From: Eleusine coracana subsp. coracana
Taxonomy: Eukaryota > Streptophyta > Magnoliopsida > Poales > Poaceae
DNA length: 64,000 nucleotides
Direction: 5' to 3'
Assembly: GCA_032690845.1 (NCBI GenBank)
Contig: CM064434.1
Span: 7,814,108 to 7,878,107, forward strand
The translations under genes were made by a program, and so were the position numbers. This document shows, piece after piece, positions 11,601-22,229 of the stretch; position 1 is the stretch's first letter; each line of letters starts with the position of its first letter. The notes beneath the pieces are model-generated. The model did not search any database. It was not told the origin of the DNA and saw only the letters and a program-made list of their open reading frames with translations.

Positions 11601-11736
11601 TGACAATCAAACTGTGATAGTCAAAGTGAACAATTCTAAGGACAATATGAAGTCATCAAGACATATTAAGAGACGTCTAAAGTCTGTCAGGAAAATGAGA
11701 AACTCCGGAGATATTCACCAAGGGGCTGTCACGTAA
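8644..11736 (+). CDS. Copia A pol ORF, 1030 codons, integrase internally deleted
   Basis: This is the longest ORF in the window. In order it has a zinc knuckle CFVCGSNEHWEKKC (residues 21-34), a protease DTG (78-80), the integrase zinc-binding region (WHSRLCHLNFG), an integrase core with a first Asp at about 272 (HSDLC) and a Glu at about 349 (NGIAERKN), RT with YVDD (745-748), and RNase H from about 905. Comparison with copia C shows about 22 codons missing in frame near codon 322. These include the segment carrying the second catalytic Asp. The C terminus is also cut: a short deletion after the conserved KMRNSG motif changes frame, so the last residues are GDIHQGAVT. Protease and RT motifs look intact, but the integrase should be inactive. 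The ORF starts downstream of the TAG that ends gag, so Met 8644 is probably not the natural start. Confidence 0.85.
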   Translation: MNNKPKHTTTFKKKNKEKGACFVCGSNEHWEKKCPECKGRKPPQQKSANMVTSAGENSGYGNLSYVFSAFQSTCWWLDTGANVHVCSDASLFTSYQVTRDSSVLMGNGSHASVHGIGMVELKFTLGKIVQLKNVQHVPSIKKNLVSGSLLCRDGFKVVLESNKVVISKSGQFIGKGYECGGLFRFSLSDYCNKSMNYICDGVNESDASVWHSRLCHLNFGSMSRLSSLNLIPNFSIVKGSKCSSCVQSKQPRKPHKAAEERHLAPLELIHSDLCEMNGILTEGGKRYFMTLIDDATRFCYVYLLKTKDEALNYFKIYKVEVEFDLFYAEHGLIHKRTPPYSPQSNGIAERKNRTLTDLVNSMLDTAGLSKAWWGEALLTSCHVLNRVPMKNKEKTPYEEWIGRKPSLSYLRTWGCLAKVNMPINKKRKLGPKTVDCIFLGYAHHSIAYRFLVFKSEVPDVHVNSLMESRDVTFFENIFPMKDLHSMSRLSSDVIVETTPEPNAFSDHAEQTLEPIHEEIDSEAPRRSKRQRTAKSFGDDFTIYLMDDTPRTISEAYASPDADDWKEAVHSEMDSILSNGTWKVVKRPYGCKPVGCKWVFKKKLKPDGTIDKYKARLVAKGYTQKEGEYFFDTYSPVARLTTIRVLLALAASHGLIVHQMDVKTAFLNGELDEEIYMDQPDGFVIKGQEDKVCKLLKSLYGLKQAPKQWHEKFDSTLLSAGFSVNEADKCVYYRHGGCQGVILCLYVDDILSFGTNLDVINEVKTFLCQSFDMKDLGEADVILNIKLIKGENGITLMQSHYVEKLFNRFGYKDSKSSPTPYDPSLILRKNKRIGRDQLRYSQIIGSLMYLASATRPDISFAVSKLSQFTSCPGDDHWRALERVMHYLVGTIDYGIYYSGYPAVLDGYSDSNWISDADELYATSGYAFTLGGAAVSWRSCKQTILMRSTMEAELTALDTATVEADWLRELLMDLPIIEKPVPAILMNCDNQTVIVKVNNSKDNMKSSRHIKRRLKSVRKMRNSGDIHQGAVT

Positions 11737-12334
11737 TGTGATAGACAGTGCATCGAAGAAGATGGGTATGAGACCCATATGTGCTATTCCATAGTGATAA
11801 CCTAACCTATGTGATCGGAGATCCCGTGAAGTAGGACCTGGGAAGAACAAGCTATTTGTTAGCATGAGAGTAACCTTTTATGACCCACTCAAGAAGCGAT
11901 GCATTACTCTCGATATCTGTATGGCAGGATGGTTGTTGCCTTAATGTATTCAGTTGGCTTTAAATAGCGAAGATGTTGTCCTATAGAACATTCTTGAATG
12001 AATACACCTATATGAGCCCGATTGTTGTAAGGTCGCAATCTGTGAGATTTGGGTGATCTCTATTAAGCTCATGAAAGACCAAGGGAGTATGACCTATATG
12101 CTCCACCCGCGGAGAAGCCTACTGGAGGTCTAGTATCAGTTATGACAGTAAGTGAAACTTGTTTGCACAAAACTTGCAATTCAAGGCGTAGTCCATTGTT
12201 CAAGTTGTGAATGAGTATAGCTTATTGTTCTAGGTGGAAGTTCAACTTAACAGTCTCCACTAAAAACACCGGTATATTAAACAACAGTGGGGTGAGGCAA
12301 AGTCTAGTTGGGACTTTGAGATCTGGTGGGGGAT
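11737..12334 (+). other. Copia A 3' untranslated region and polypurine tract
   Basis: Non-coding stretch between pol and the 3' LTR. It carries the remains of the pol terminus (after 11700) and ends in a G-rich purine tract at about 12325-12333. Similar text lies before the 3' LTR of copia C (about 50940-51538), which supports a family relationship. Confidence 0.75.
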
Positions 12335-13345
12335 TGTTAGAATTATATGGGCTTGGCCCATTAATATTCACAATAATTTCTAGAAAATCTCAAAGGCCCA
12401 TTCATGAGTGGTGGGAGTGCAAAGGTTTAGTCCCACATTGCTAGTGGAGGTGGAGAGAGTCCAACTTATAAGATTGGTTGCTGTAGCATCTCTTGCAAGT
12501 GTGTGGATGGGAGGAAGGAAGAACACACGCGCGCGCTCGCTCGCCTCGCCTCGCCTCGCCGGGCGGGGCGGGACGGGGCGTGGGCGTGGGTGATGGGCGC
12601 GGCCGCGCATCACCTGCGTGAATGGTCCGCCGAAATTCGGTCTTTTGCCTTGCGGGGGCGCGGCTTCCTTTTGCACTTTCTTTTTGCTGCGTATTCCATA
12701 TATTTAATTATGGAAACCGACGTATTAATATGGTAACCGACTCGGTTGCGGGATGCCCAACCCTAGCGGTTCCTCCCTATAAATACGTACGGGTACCACC
12801 GCAAATCATATCACGCAATCACCTAGGGTTTTGCCTCTCGCTATTGTTGCGCCGCCAAGTCTTCTCCATCCCGGTAGTCGGCGTGCAACGGCGAACGGGA
12901 GAGCGGGTCTCCGGAACCGTCGTCCTCTATGATCCTGCACCGGGAGAGGGCGAATAAGGTTTTTGGGAAGCGCTCTGCGCGACTGCTCGATCGCTTCCTC
13001 ATCTTCATCAAGTTCGTCGCCACGGCTCGTCTTCCTCGTCGTCAAGTCGGTCTCAGCCGCCGTCGCCAACAACGTGACGGTGCTGCACGTCATCGTCGCC
13101 TTCTCTATCCAGTCCAGAAGGAAACGTACGTACTCTCATCCCAAACTATATCTTCCATACTAGCTTTCGTAGTCTGCTTGTCTATGATGGATGTTGCTAG
13201 TATGGTAGATGTTGTGCTTTTGTCTGGCTTTATAGACCTGTCTAGATCTTGCGTAGACTTGTCTAGTTTATTATGCAATCTGTTAATCATACTTATGATT
13301 TATGACTGGATTAATATAAAACTAAAAGTGCTAATTTATCCAACA
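12335..13345 (+). repeat. 3' LTR of copia A
   Basis: 1011 bp. It differs from the 5' LTR by scattered substitutions and a few small indels, for example a missing TATTCCCTTGCTGCG-like repeat unit in the promoter-proximal part and extra CTCGC units. It ends in ATCCAACA next to the target duplication caaat. Confidence 0.9.
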
Positions 13346-13453
13346 CAAATATCATTTAAATCTGGGAAGGATGTACTCATAGGAATATTCTCCAACCACC
13401 TGTCTTCCCACATTCTGGTTTGGGAGCCATTACCAACCACCATGAATATCCAA
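13346..13453 (-). pseudogene. LINE ORF2 fragment continuing the piece before copia A
   Basis: Read on the minus strand, this encodes VVGNGSQTRMWEDRWL, the GNG..T.FWED.WLG motif typical of plant LINE ORF2 between the RT and zf-RVT domains. It joins the 6088-6951 fragment when copia A and one caaat repeat are removed. It is interrupted again at 13454 by a CACTA element. Confidence 0.75.
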
Positions 13454-14571
13454 CACTACCACAAAACATCACTGTTGTGGCAGGTCGAAGTGCACTGTAG
13501 CGGTGGGTCGAAGTGCACTGTGGCGGCGGGCCAACCAACCCACCGCTACCAAACCGCAGCTAATTTTTTTTTATTGTGGTGGGTAATCCACTAGATAAAT
13601 CCACCACCGCTGATAATCGTGTTGTAGCGGCGGGTGACGTTTATGAGGAAAAAATTGTCACTTGCCGCTATGAATTTATGAGGAAAAAAATAAAAAAATC
13701 ACACGAGGCCTGGCCCGCCCGCTAGGCCCGCTTGTGCCAAGGCCAGATCTAGCGCCAGGGTTGTCATGCCAGCCCGCCTTTTCCCGTAGCTAGGCTCGTC
13801 TCGGTCGCCACCGCGCTAGGCCTACCTTATTGCTGCCAGATCCGCCCCCACCACACGTCGAGAAGGGAAGGGGTGCCACCGTCGGATCTGCCCCACCACA
13901 CGCCGAGAACGGAAGGGGGAGGGGCACCACCGCCGGAACCGGCCGCCACTGCATCGCTAGGGAGAAGGGGTCGGCCAGATCCGACTGCCTCGATCGCTGC
14001 CTTGTAGCCAGGGATATGTCGGCCACCATGCCAGGAGGAGAGGAGGGAAAGCGCGCCGCCAAGGGAGGCCGCACCACCGGGGGAGGGCACGCCGTGGGGA
14101 GGGGCGCTAGGGGAGGGCGCGCCGCGGGAGGGGTGCCACCGCACGCATGGCCACCGGGGGAGAGCAGGGGCACTTGCTATGGGGGTGGGCGGTGGGCGGC
14201 TGGGGGAGAGAGAAGGGAGGAAAGGTAGGGGAGAAAGAAGTGAATTTAGGGTTTAGAGAGTTGGTTTCTATAGATATTATGTTAGCTATGGGCTAAATGG
14301 GCTAAAGAAAAAAAAAGAACTAGGCCTGAGATTTGTAGTGGTGGCCCACATTATCAACCGTCGCTAAAAATCGATTTTTAGCGGCAGTTGACAATACGAA
14401 CCGTCTTTAAAAATGACTTTATTGTCAACTACCGCTAAAAATTGATTTTTAACGACGGTTAATATAGTAAACCGCCGTTAAAAAATATTTTACTACTATA
14501 GCGGTGGTGTTCTTTTATTCTGCCGCTACGTGATTTTTTATACCGCCGCTAAAGGTCATTTTTTGGTAGTG
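13454..14571. mobile_element. Non-autonomous CACTA element, family 1 (copy b)
   Basis: It begins CACTACCACAAAAC and ends TTTTTTGGTAGTG, imperfect inverted termini. Subterminal TTTAGCGGCGG-type repeats cluster at both ends (13490-13660 and 14340-14560). Flanking trinucleotides are caa and cta, a possible 3-bp duplication with one mismatch. The interior is GC-rich without a transposase ORF. Removing it rejoins LINE coding sequence, so it inserted into the LINE. Its right end and flank recur at 47395-47561. Confidence 0.8.
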
Positions 14572-15025
14572 CTAGCAAGGTAAGGATCTTTGACCATAAG
14601 CATATCAACCCAACATGGGGATTCGTTAGGGATGCAAGTTTGTTGTTTTTTGAGTTAATGGGTTAGTCCAAATTTCTCTCAAAATGAACTAAGATCCACC
14701 TTCACCTTATGAATTTGGAAGAGCAAATGAAGTAGAGCCACTGCTACCCGATAGGTAGCCCACCTGTATCCCTAGGAATCATTGAATTTGTGTTGCTTCC
14801 ATTGCAGTTGACAAACATGAACATGGAATAATTGATGGGTATTTTGACTTACACATAACAATGGTTGCCTGGTGTCTTGCAGAAGCAATGGGTTAGAGCT
14901 AAGGAAGAAAGAAAGAGGTGGAGGCTTATTTTCTTGGCTAAATAATAACAAGTTGATAAATAAGAAATGCGAAAGAAGAGGGGAACATGAAATTAATGGC
15001 TATGACATGGGACGGTAATTCAAAT
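14572..15025. other. Duplicated flank A: LINE remnant, then SABATH 3' flank
   Basis: The first about 70 bases, read on the minus strand, continue LINE ORF2 (MLMVKDPYLA). The rest has no gene and lies downstream of the SABATH pseudogene. The whole stretch is repeated at 47524-47561 plus 52573-52987, so it belongs to the tandem segmental duplication. Confidence 0.65.
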
Positions 15026-15360
15026 TCAGAAATGACTCAGATCCCTTCTCCTAAGAGACAGGACATGAACGAACATCCCCTTATATCTCCCTTCCTTGCT
15101 CAGCACGTTGAGGTGTTTCTATGCCATCCGAACGAAGTCATCCATGTTGATGCCATCACCGAAATGGTGCGCCAGCATGGGCTCATGCACGGCACGCATG
15201 GCCCTGGAGAACCCCGCCGGGTCGCAGGCTGCCATCTTGTAGGACTCGATGGCAACGATCTCGAACGAGCCCTCCACTGCCACTATCTCCCACCCTCGTC
15301 GGCACAGGGATCGTACACGGGGATGTTGTACGAGTCCAGCCTCGACACATCCAAGAGTCC
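15026..15360 (-). pseudogene. SABATH methyltransferase, copy A, exon 3
   Basis: This minus-strand exon encodes the C-terminal third of a SABATH carboxyl methyltransferase: GLLDVSRLDSYNIPVYDPC, then EGSFEIVAIESYKMA, RAVHEPMLAHHFGD and FVHVLSLRR. The family transfers a methyl group from S-adenosylmethionine to the carboxyl of small acids such as salicylate, jasmonate or indole-3-acetate; the substrate here cannot be told. The acceptor CCAG at 15361-15364 (minus) starts the exon in the phase expected from exon 2. Lesions: a frameshift after the DPC segment where copy B reads AGKVWEIV, and a TAG where copy B has Glu in MAEKH. A plus-strand 169-codon ORF over this exon is its antisense shadow. Confidence 0.85.
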
Positions 15361-15811
15361 CTGGTTTATGCAACACATATCATTGTTCACAAGGGAAAAT
15401 TATAAAAAAAACACTTGGATTTTAGGGGGGGGGGGGTTCATGTACCACACATACAAATACTTTTATTTCGGACTAACACCTACGAGTTACACTTAGTTTT
15501 CATATACCCACTTGACAACTTTGACCAGCTAATATGGCTCTTGTATGACTTCCAACATTGATCGAGATGTTTGACTGTAGAGTGATTATCATCTAGATGA
15601 ATACAAAATCATCAAATTTTATCTGATTATCGTCAATAGCGTGAAAATTTGTGTAGGATGCTATGAGATGTTATGAGCAAAGTAGTGGGGTTAAATCTTA
15701 GTTATTAAGGTATTTGTATGATTCAAACAATATTATAACTTAGTTACGTAGACTATTTAGAGTTGTATCAGATGGTTGCCAAGAGCCATGTTGGTCAATC
15801 AAAGTTGTCAA
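15361..15811 (-). other. SABATH copy A intron 2, part before copia B
   Basis: Non-coding. It matches 53324-53757 of copy B almost base for base, apart from small changes and an 11-base G run near 15426. It ends in gtcaa, the left copy of the copia B target duplication. The rest of the intron lies at 22736-23015. Confidence 0.7.
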
Positions 15812-16317
15812 TGTTAGAGAAATGCCCAAGAGACATTATGAATTTGATCCGTATGTGAGGGTCATACGGATATTGATCCGTGTGGGATTAGTCCACCAAT
15901 GGGCCAACTTGTCGAAGACCATTAGAAGGGTCTATATAAGTGGAGGCTGGGCAAGGGGTACGGGAACCCACCAGTCCACAACCCTAGCCGTCGCGCTCCT
16001 CTCTCTCGCCTACAACCTTAACCGTGTTGCCGGTGCTAGCACTCCGCGCACGATGCTCCAACCCCGTACGTGTGGATACCGCGAGGAGGCGCTGCTGTTG
16101 CTGCGGTGCCGGACGACGAGACTAGGAGAAGACGATTGATGTGATCGACTACTTCCTCTACACCGACGTGCGACTTCATTGGACGAGCTGCTCCAACATT
16201 CGCTTCCGCTCTGCCTGCGCGTCTAGTGGTAACGATCCATGATCCCCTCCTTACAAGGTTTCTTGGTTGAACGGTAGAAATTATTATATGCTATCATAGC
16301 CTACCCGTTCTTCTACA
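15812..16317 (+). repeat. 5' LTR of copia B
   Basis: 506 bp, starting TGTTAGAGAAATGCCC and ending TTCTACA, with a TATATAA promoter-like motif near 15931. The primer binding site begins two bases after it. Confidence 0.9.
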
Positions 16318-17360
16318 GTGGCATCAGAGCCGACCTTGTGTAGTTTGTGATCTGGATCTTGTGCATATAGCGGATATGCTGATGTTTTAGATGAGATATA
16401 TTACATGTTTTTGTGTACGGGTTGATTAGATCAATGGTGATAGGGAGGTTCACAAGGTAATGGGCGGATAGCGATACATGCATCATTGTTTTATTTATGT
16501 CCCTTCTCCGTGCACGTGCGACTTATCCCTACCGGCTGGAATCACCATCGGGACTAACTGCATGCGCCAGTAGAGGAGCCAATAGTATCATGATCATGTA
16601 CTGCAGTCTACAAATTGAGGCAATGTGAATGACTCAAAATCGAGCAAATAAGATTTTCCCGATAAGATTTCCATTATGATTTCATAGATACAATCTGTGA
16701 AATCCTGTGAGGTTTTAGGGCGCTGCATGATGGTTGAAGGGACGGGAAACATGGCGATGGCAATGGAGATGGAGATCACAAATTGAAAGGGGCCATGCTA
16801 TTTCACAGTTAATATGATTGCCTGTGATGATGTTCCTATCATCCTATTCTTTCATGTGTTATTTATATTGGATATGATTAACATGCTAGAATAGGTTCCC
16901 TCAAGAAAATTAAATTATATGTCCTTCCAATCGCTGCACCTATTAAAATTATGATCGTTGTATGGTAGGTCTGCCAAAGTAGAGTACCTTAACTATCTTA
17001 ATTATTAGGGTAAATGTCGGACATTTACATGCATAGTATTGGTTTAATTAACAAAGCTATCAAAACGGTTTTGGCCTTTGAGGCATGGTGTTGGCGCCGG
17101 GGCATGTGATGCCACCCAACAAACAAGAGTCACATAGGGATGTGATTAGCAAAGTTTTGCTTACCTATGTCACTAGATTTTTAGCGGTGATGCCAAAGCT
17201 CACTAGGATCTAAGTTGAATATGGATCTTGAACCACTATATGTCATTTTGAGGGAAAACGGTTCCAAGCATATAGTGGAATAATGAACTTTTGTTAAAAT
17301 ATTTAATAAAAGTTTTACATTTACATAGTGCTTATATTTGCATATTTTCTATTGTAGATC
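16318..17360 (+). other. Copia B leader
   Basis: Non-coding leader between the primer site and gag. No ORF of note; AT-rich towards gag. Confidence 0.6.
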
Positions 17361-18221
17361 ATGGCACCAACCGCTAGTAACACATTCAATTTGCGCTTGA
17401 TTCTTGAAACAGAAAAGCTTAGTGGAACAAACCTTATTGATTGGTATCATAACTTGAGAATTGTTCTCAAGCAAGAGAAAAAGGAATATATTCTAGAGCT
17501 TCCCTATCTTGATGATCTGCCAGAAAATGCTACTACCGCTCAGAAAAGGGAGTATGAGAAGCATACCAATGATGCAATTGATGTTAGCTGTCTCATGCTT
17601 GCCATTATGTCCTCTGAGCTTCAGAAGCAATATGAGAACGTGGATGCCCACAATATGATTGAGGGACTCCGTGGCATGTTTGAGAACCAAGCAAGGTCTA
17701 AGAGGTACAACATCTCAAAGTCCTTGTTTGCGTGCAGGCTTGCTGAAAGCGGTTCTGTCAGTCCTCATGTGATCAAGATGATTGGTTACATTGAGAATCT
17801 GGAGAAACTTGGTGCTGCTCTACACCCTGATTTGGTCACAGATGTGATTCTCCAGTTGCTTCCCGCGAGCTATGAGCCTTTCATTTTGAACTTTCAAATG
17901 AATAGCATGGAGAAGACATTGGCTGTGTTGCATGGGATGCTTAAGACAGCTGAAGCAAGCATCAAAAAATCTGGTCCAAGTCAAGTTAACTTGGTTCAAA
18001 AGGATAGCAAGAAGCAAAAGTGCAAGGCTAAGGTTAAGACTACAGATGAGATCTCTAGCACTAAGCCTAAGACTGCAGCAGCTCCTAATCCTAAACCAGC
18101 GGCTGGTCCTTGTTTTCACTACAAGAAACCCGGTCATTGGAAGAGGAATTGCAAGCTTTATCTGGAAGAGCTGAAGAAGAAGCATGGAGACACTTCTAAT
18201 TCAGGTATTCAATGTTATTGA
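17361..18221 (+). CDS. Copia B Gag, 286 codons, zinc knuckle damaged
   Basis: Open Gag reading frame starting MAPTASNTFNLRLILETEKL, with the UBN2/Gag-polypeptide region over residues 15-200 and a C-terminal zinc knuckle at residues 251-264. The knuckle reads CFHYKKPGHWKRNC. The second zinc-binding Cys of CX2CX4HX4C is Tyr (TAC where TGC is expected), a single-base change that should weaken RNA binding. The ORF ends at a TGA at 18219-18221, while the protease frame lies one base over. The overlap is at 18184-18221, which could be a programmed shift but is more likely a lesion. Confidence 0.8.
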   Translation: MAPTASNTFNLRLILETEKLSGTNLIDWYHNLRIVLKQEKKEYILELPYLDDLPENATTAQKREYEKHTNDAIDVSCLMLAIMSSELQKQYENVDAHNMIEGLRGMFENQARSKRYNISKSLFACRLAESGSVSPHVIKMIGYIENLEKLGAALHPDLVTDVILQLLPASYEPFILNFQMNSMEKTLAVLHGMLKTAEASIKKSGPSQVNLVQKDSKKQKCKAKVKTTDEISSTKPKTAAAPNPKPAAGPCFHYKKPGHWKRNCKLYLEELKKKHGDTSNSGIQCY

Positions 18222-21200
18222 AGTTAATAATGTTGCTATACATCCTTATGATTCATGGATATTTGATACCGGATCGATGATTCATACTTGCAAACTGTTG
18301 CAGGGGATTAAAGAAGCAAGGAAATGTGCAAAGGGTGAGGTGGATGCTCGTGTCAGCAATGGGGCAAAGGTTGTTGTGTTGGCCATCGGAACTTATCCAC
18401 TTTCATTACCATCAGGATTAGTTTTGGAGTTAAGTAATTGTTATTACATTCCCGCCTTAGGCAAAAACATTATTTCTTCAAAGTGTTTGGAGGAAGATGA
18501 TGGTTATGAGGTCATAATAAGGAACAAGTGTTGTTCCATTTATTTGAATGATATTCTCTATGGTAATTGCCTATTGGTGAATGGATTATATTACTTAGAT
18601 CTTGAGAATAAGCCTATTTATAATATTGATGCGAAAAGGCACAAACCTAATGATTTGAATCCCACATATACTTGGCATTGTTATTTAGCTCATATAAACG
18701 AGAAGCGCATAAAGAAGCTCCATACAGATGGTCTTCTAAGTTCTTTTGATTTTGAATCAATTGATACATGTGAGTCTTGTTTACTTGGCAAAATGACTAA
18801 GTCGCCTTTCATAGGAAATAGTGAGAGGGCGAGTGAATAATTGGGACTTGTACATACGGATGTATGTGCACCAATGAGTTGCACGGCCAGAGGTGGTTTT
18901 CAGTACTTCATAACTTTTACTGATGACTTTAGTAGATATGGTTACATCTACTTAATGAGGCATAAGTCTGAATCCTTTGAAAAGTTCAAAGAATTTCAAA
19001 ATGAAGTACAAAATCAATTAGGTAAGACTATTAAACTCCTATGACCTGACCGTGGTGGTGAATATTTGAGCCATGAATTTGGTGAACATCTAAAGCAATG
19101 TGGAATTGTTCCGCAATGGACTCCACTAAGAACGCCCCAATGGAATGGAGTATCCGAACGGAGGAACCGAACTTTGTTAGACATGGTTAGGTCTATGATG
19201 AGCCAAAGTGATCTTCTATTATCCTTCTGGGGATACGTTCTAGAAATTACCGCTTTTACACTTAATAGGGTTCCATCTAAATCTGTGGAAAGGACACCAT
19301 ATGAGATATGGACTAGGAAGCGTCCCGGATTGTCTTTTCTTAAGATTTGGGGATGTGAGGCTTATGTAAAACGTATGACATCTGATAGCTTTCTTCCAAG
19401 TCTAATAAATACTTCTTCATAGGATACCCTAGGAAAACCAAAGGTTATTATTTCTACAACCGGGAAGAGGGCAAAGTGTTTGTCGCTCGCAACAGTGTTT
19501 TTCTAGAGAAAGAGTTTCTCTCCAAAATGGTAAGTGGGAGAACGGTGCAACTTGAAGTAATTCAAGAAGCTCCAGAAAATGTTTCTTCTTCCGCTATACC
19601 ACAAATTGGATGAACCAATTGTTGAAGCACCAGCCCTGCGTAGGTCAAAAAGGGCACGTCCGCTCCTGAAAAGTTCACGCTCCTAATCACGGGGCAGCAC
19701 GACATATTATTGTTAGACAATGATGAGCCTAAGACTTGCAGTGAAGCAATGATGGGACCAGACTCTGAGAAATGGCTTGGAGCCATGAGATCTGAATTAG
19801 AATCCATGAGAGAAAATCAAGTTTGGAACTTGATAGATCTGCCTGATGGTGTAAAAACCATTGAGTGTAAATGGGTTTCTAAGAAAAAGATAGACATGGA
19901 TGGAAATGTTCACATCTATAAGGCACGATTGGTGGTAAAAGGTTTTAAGCAAATTCAAGGGGTTGATTATGATGAGACCTTCTCGCCCGTCGCTATGATA
20001 AAGTCTATAAGGATCCTTCTAGCAATTGCCGCATTTTATGATTATGAGATATGGCAAATGGATGTCAAAATGGCTTTCCTTAATGGAAACCTAAGTGAGA
20101 ATGTGTACATGACACAGCCTGAAGGTTTTGTCGATCCACAAAATGCTAGGAAGATATGCAAGCTTCAGAAGTCCATTTATGGACTAAAGCAAGCATCTCA
20201 GAGTTGGAATCTTTGCTTTGATGAGGTAGTCAAAGGGTTTGGCTTCATTAAAAACGAAGAAGAGCCTTATGTTTGCAAAAAGGCTAGTAGAAGCGCGCTT
20301 GTCTTTCTGGTCCTTTATGTGGATGACATATTGTTGATCGGTAATGATATTCCAATGCTTGAAGCTGTTAAGACTTCTTTGAGAAAGTGTTTCTCTATGA
20401 AGGACTTAGGAGAGGCAGCTTACATTTTGGGCATTAAGATCTATAGAGATAGATCAAAAAGGCTAACTGGATTATGCCAAGACACGTACATCGACAAGGT
20501 ATTGAAACGGTTCAATATGCAAGATTCCAAGAAAGGTTTCTTGCCTATGTCGCATGGCATTACTCTTAGCAAGGCTCAGTGTCCTTCGACACCTGATGAG
20601 ATAGAGAAGATGAGAGCGATCTCGTATGCTTCGGCTATCGGATCCATCATGTATGCCATGATATGTACGCGCCCAGATGTAGCTTTCGCTCTAAGCGCTA
20701 CAAGTAGATTCTAATCAAACCCAGGAGAAGCTCACTAGGTGGCTAGTAAGAATATTCTAAAGTACTTGAGAAGAGCTATGGGTATGTTCCTAGTCTATGG
20801 AGGTGAGGAAAAGCTCATCATAAATGGTTACATTGATGCTAGCTTCCAAACCGACAAAGATTTGAGATCGCAATCTGGATATGTGTTTTGCCTCAATGGA
20901 GGCGTGGTGAGCTGGAAGAATTCCAAGCAAGATACGATTGCTGACTCAACAACGGAGGCTGAGTACCTTGCCGCTTCAGAAGCTACAAAGGAAGCTGTTT
21001 GGATCAGAAAATTTGTTTCTGAATTGGGTGTGGTTCCTAGTGCGTCCAGTCCAATGGATCTCTATTGTGACAACAGTGGTACCATTGCGCAAGCCAAGAA
21101 GCCTAGAGCGCATCAAAAGAACAAATATGTACTACGGTGTTATCACCTCATCTGGGATATCATCGCTCGAGGTGATGTAAAGATATGCAAGGTGCACACA

Positions 21201-21296
21201 GATTCAAATATTGCTGATCCATTGACAAAGTCTCTCTCTCAGCCCAAGCATGAGGTACATATGAGATCCATGGGTATTAGATATCTACATGATTAA
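18184..21296 (+). pseudogene. Copia B pol: protease, integrase, RT, RNase H with stops
   Basis: Protease has FDTGSMIHTC. Integrase follows with its pre-domain (TYTWHCYLAH, then CLLGK), a first Asp (LVHTDVC), a second in DRGGEYL, and a Glu in NGVSERRNR. In-frame stops lie at 18838-18840 (TAA) and 19042-19044 (TGA). The frame changes near 19400. RT (19710-20714) includes QMDVKMAFLNG and YVDD at residues 203-206 of that ORF. Another TAA at 20712-20714 and a TAG about 25 bases on separate RT from RNase H (20739-21296; DASFQTD, then STTEAEYLAASEA), which reads to a natural-looking end. The number and spread of stops fit the older LTR age. Confidence 0.85.
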
Positions 21297-22229
21297 TGTA
21301 TGAAAGATTGTATAATGTCTATGTTTATGTGCGATTGAATAAAGTGTTATTCTGTTTCATGGATAATAATTATAGCATTGATTAACAAGTACGTGACTTG
21401 TTTGTGAAACTCATTGTTTTTCATAATATTATGCTAAATGATCCCTAGTTCCTTATTATTATGTGGGATAATAATGATTCATGGACTAGCACATGTATTG
21501 ATTGATGATCAAGTTTTATAGATAATTGATATGGAGATATCAAATCAATAATGTGGACACATGTTGGAGAACATGGTGTTGAATTGACCTACTAAAAGAC
21601 TTTGCTAAGATGTTATATTTGTGCCATAAGTCGTTGTCTTGAATGATGTACTTTCGGGATCCTTAGACCTGAGATCATCATTGATCTCTAGAATGCGTAG
21701 TAGCACACTTAGGGGTTACCAAACGCTACTCTATAACTGATTAGTCATAAAGGTAGCTTTCGGGTATGTTATGAAACATGTCATGGGGTGTGAGCGGTCA
21801 AGATGGAATTTGCCCCTCCTAATAACAGGAGAGATATCTCTGGGGCCCTCGAGTTAGATGGATTTGGAAGTGCATGGCCATGCCAATATGATTAATAGTT
21901 AATCACGATGACTAAGAGTTAGACATGATAAATCTACTAGACGTTCGAGTGAATGGTCAAGTTATTACAGGGATGGCACATATCTCGCCTTGAGCTTGAC
22001 TGATATCATGAGACGAAGGGATCGATAAATACGTATGTCAAAGGTTTAGCCGATATGATCTTTATCTGTACACAAGAATTAGTATGTGCGGCTAGCTGCC
22101 GCTATTGATTTATGTTTTGAAAATAGGTTTTCACATCATTGTCGTGTACATGTGAACCTAATGGGTCACACACTTAACAGGTTGGAACATCGCTTACCTA
22201 TGTGATTGTCTCTAGTGCAAGTGGGAGAT
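21297..22229 (+). other. Copia B 3' untranslated region with polypurine tract
   Basis: Long non-coding stretch between RNase H and the 3' LTR, ending in AAGTGGGAGAT (about 22219-22229), the likely plus-strand primer. No ORF or second gene is seen in it. Confidence 0.7.

Larger units (their letters stand above)
6952..13345 (+). mobile_element. Copia A: complete Ty1/copia LTR retrotransposon
   Basis: Two long direct repeats (6952-7952 and 12335-13345) start with TGTTAGAATT and end with ATCCAACA. They are flanked by a perfect 5-bp target duplication, caaat (6947-6951 and 13346-13350). A purine-rich tract (GGTGGGGGA, about 12325-12333) precedes the 3' LTR. Gag, protease, integrase, RT and RNase H follow in copia order on the plus strand. 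The LTRs differ at about 25-30 positions by eye, or 2.5-3%, making it the youngest-looking element here. It interrupts the LINE. The lesions in gag, integrase and the pol C terminus make it non-autonomous. Confidence 0.93.

Noticed and set aside
13790..14228. ORFs of 105-132 codons rich in Pro, Ala and Gly
   Set aside because: Interior of the second family 1 CACTA element; same low-complexity explanation.
14987..15496. 169-codon plus-strand ORF, and a 177-codon counterpart at 52835-53368
   Set aside because: Antisense to SABATH exon 3; the minus strand shows clear family motifs and splice sites, so these ORFs are shadows of GC-rich coding sequence.
18184..18221. Programmed frameshift between copia B gag and pol
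   Set aside because: Overlap is short and no slippery site is evident; pol has other stops, so random decay is the simpler view.
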